DNA from: Candidatus Heimdallarchaeota archaeon
GTDB taxonomy: Archaea; Asgardarchaeota; Heimdallarchaeia; Hodarchaeales; LC-3
Length of the DNA stretch: 7,309 nt
Assembly: GCA_027364495.1 (NCBI GenBank)
Contig: DAHXPE010000377.1
Coordinates: 1-7,309, forward strand
Direction: 5' to 3'
Part shown: positions 6,166-7,309 of the stretch, piece after piece
Layout: each line of letters begins with the position of its first letter
Position numbering within the stretch: the stretch's first letter is position 1
Notes under the pieces: model-generated
Told to the model about the DNA's origin: nothing
Databases searched by the model: none
What the model saw: only the letters and a program-made list of their open reading frames with translations
Position numbers and translations under genes: made by a program

Positions 6166-7208
6166 CTATTTACAATAAAAATATCTTGAAGCATATCTTT
6201 TTTAAGTTGATGTAGATATTCATTTGATATTTCTCCCACATCAGCTACTTTATCTAATTCATTATGAAAAAAACGTAAAATAGCATTGTGATTATTAAAT
6301 TGGTAAATAAGATCTGTTGCAATTGTAATAACAATAAAACAAAAATTAATGCCATTAGCCCTGGGATCATGATGATTTTTATCAGCTTTGTTAAAAGAAA
6401 AAATTAAGGATTGTAGATTACTGTATTTTGTATCTGTTGAATCTGGTATTGGTAATGGACCAAATAATCCGGTATGGGAATCACTTCCCATTCCAAGCGT
6501 TGTAGAATAAAAAACAGCCATTTTTACTAGTAAAATATCATCTTTTGGAAAATCTGTTTGAGAAAGACAATTTGGACCTATTGGAGTCATTTTAAAAAAA
6601 TAGAGATGGACAAAATTCTTAACATCATTGTAATAAATTTGGAAATTATCAGTTTTATCCTCTGTTACAGGCTCATCTGTTCTAAAATTAATAACTGCTT
6701 TGGCTATAGAAGAAAAAATATTTTCAATATTTTCTCCACTTTTAGCTGATGATTCTAAAAACGAAAAAGAATTATTAAATGTTTTAGAAAACTGTTGTAC
6801 AAGTTCTTCGCCCTGTTCTGTAGTTAAACATTCCATTTCAGTTCGTAAATCGACTTTATTGCCTACTAAAATCATTGGCACAGGTTCATGAATAGTTTTT
6901 CTAATCTCTTTAATCCAATCTACTAATTTTTCAGCGGTTGAAGGATTAGAAACATCATATACAAGAATACAGCCATCAGTACCTTTGTAAAAAGCTTCTC
7001 GGATATTGGAAAATTTTTGCTGACCAGCTAAATCCCAAATTTGTAATCGTAAGGACTGGCCATCAGAAGAATAGATTTGATTTTTTGTTGCATAATCTGC
7101 TCCAATTGTCTGAAGATAGCTTGCTCTAAAACTAATTCCCAAATAACGCTCTCTAATGGTTGATTTTCCAACAAAACCTTCACCACATAAAACAATTTTA
7201 GCTTGCAA
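6156..7208 (-). CDS. Rab/Ras-like small GTPase with an unassigned C-terminal domain
   Basis: A 350-residue protein. Residues 1-175 form a complete Rab-like GTPase domain: P-loop GEGFVGKST (9-17), switch I TIGADY with Thr34, WDLAGQ (58-63) with Gln63 in the place of Ras Gln61, NKVD (117-120), and SAK (154-156). It should bind and hydrolyse GTP. After a short polar linker (about 176-188), residues 189-340 form a second domain that I cannot assign. It contains FVHLYFFKMTPIGPNCLSQ, then a helix, a Gly-rich GMGSDSHTGLFGPLPIP, two hydrophobic strands (SLIFSF and FCFIVITIA) and terminal helices. The order strand, helix, strands, helix would suit a longin-like or related fold. The C-terminus ends NSQN with no cysteine, so Rab-type prenylation is impossible. 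The start is TTG at 7206-7208, with an in-frame TAA 30 bases upstream and a good Shine-Dalgarno; no ATG is available. Such multidomain Rab-like proteins are characteristic of Asgard archaea. Confidence 0.9.
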   Translation of the reverse strand: MQAKIVLCGEGFVGKSTIRERYLGISFRASYLQTIGADYATKNQIYSSDGQSLRLQIWDLAGQQKFSNIREAFYKGTDGCILVYDVSNPSTAEKLVDWIKEIRKTIHEPVPMILVGNKVDLRTEMECLTTEQGEELVQQFSKTFNNSFSFLESSAKSGENIENIFSSIAKAVINFRTDEPVTEDKTDNFQIYYNDVKNFVHLYFFKMTPIGPNCLSQTDFPKDDILLVKMAVFYSTTLGMGSDSHTGLFGPLPIPDSTDTKYSNLQSLIFSFNKADKNHHDPRANGINFCFIVITIATDLIYQFNNHNAILRFFHNELDKVADVGEISNEYLHQLKKDMLQDIFIVNSQN

Positions 7209-7217
7209 TATTAATCG

Positions 7218-7222
7218 TCCTG
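7218..7222 (-). promoter_or_regulatory. Ribosome binding site for the TTG-initiated GTPase gene
   Basis: On the minus strand CAGGA lies nine bases upstream of the TTG at 7206-7208. The frame closes at a TAA at 7239-7241 and has no ATG or GTG in between, so this site fixes the start. Further upstream the region to 7309 is almost pure A+T, with TATA-like TTTAATAAAG near 7236-7246, and shows no gene. Confidence 0.6.
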
Positions 7223-7309
7223 TACTTTCTAAAATTCTTTATTAAAAATTACTTAAGCACAAAATAATTTAATAATTTAAATTATTTGTGAAATTCTTAA
7301 AAAAATTGA

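Noticed and set aside
6558..6891. Two plus-strand open frames of 63 codons inside the GTPase gene.
   Set aside because: Both are antisense to the GTPase domain and C-terminal domain, overlap each other and show no family features.
7271..7286. Perfect 16-base palindrome AATAATTTAAATTATT upstream of the GTPase gene, with a tandem AATAATTT copy before it.
   Set aside because: It consists only of A and T, where such symmetry arises easily; it sits too far upstream to be a clear operator, and no partner site is seen.

Overview
This strongly AT-rich window most likely comes from an Asgard archaeon of the Lokiarchaeia/Promethearchaeota type. The main evidence is a Rab/Ras-like small GTPase with all five G motifs and no bacterial MglA character. 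Next to it in the window is a protein built from two longin-like domains. Other support is archaeal-style TATA elements close to start codons and mixed Shine-Dalgarno/leaderless starts. The assignment is an inference from gene content, not from a marker gene.

Left end (1-2037): an NAD-salvage block. A nicotinate phosphoribosyltransferase (pncB, minus strand, running off the left edge) is divergent from a nicotinamidase-type cysteine hydrolase (pncA, plus strand). Immediately after pncA, one base past its stop, lies a broken gene start carrying the GKF-x3-H-x-GH signature of NadR/NMNAT-type nucleotidylyltransferases. The three together would make nicotinamide to nicotinate to NaMN to NaAD, but the third gene is frameshifted and cut short. 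Abutting its end, on the opposite strand, is a remnant of a minimal nucleotidyltransferase (MNT) domain.

Middle (2094-3732): a 351-residue protein of two clearly duplicated longin-like units, then a decayed pseudogene of a group 4 [NiFe]-hydrogenase small subunit (HycG/EchC/MbhJ/NuoB-like). The pseudogene has lost three recognisable iron-sulphur cysteines and carries at least two frameshifts.

Right part (3733-7309): an MFS transporter (minus) diverges from a zinc-type cation diffusion facilitator (plus) across a 277-base intergenic region. The facilitator converges, 10 bases stop to stop, on the Rab-like GTPase gene (minus). That GTPase has an approximately 170-residue C-terminal domain of unknown family, possibly longin-like, and no C-terminal cysteine for prenylation. 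At least two genes here (facilitator and GTPase) use TTG start codons backed by good Shine-Dalgarno sequences.

No CRISPR array, rRNA, tRNA or insertion sequence was recognised. The most interesting items are the tandem longin-like protein, the GTPase with its extra domain, and the run of three decayed genes flanking the longin gene.
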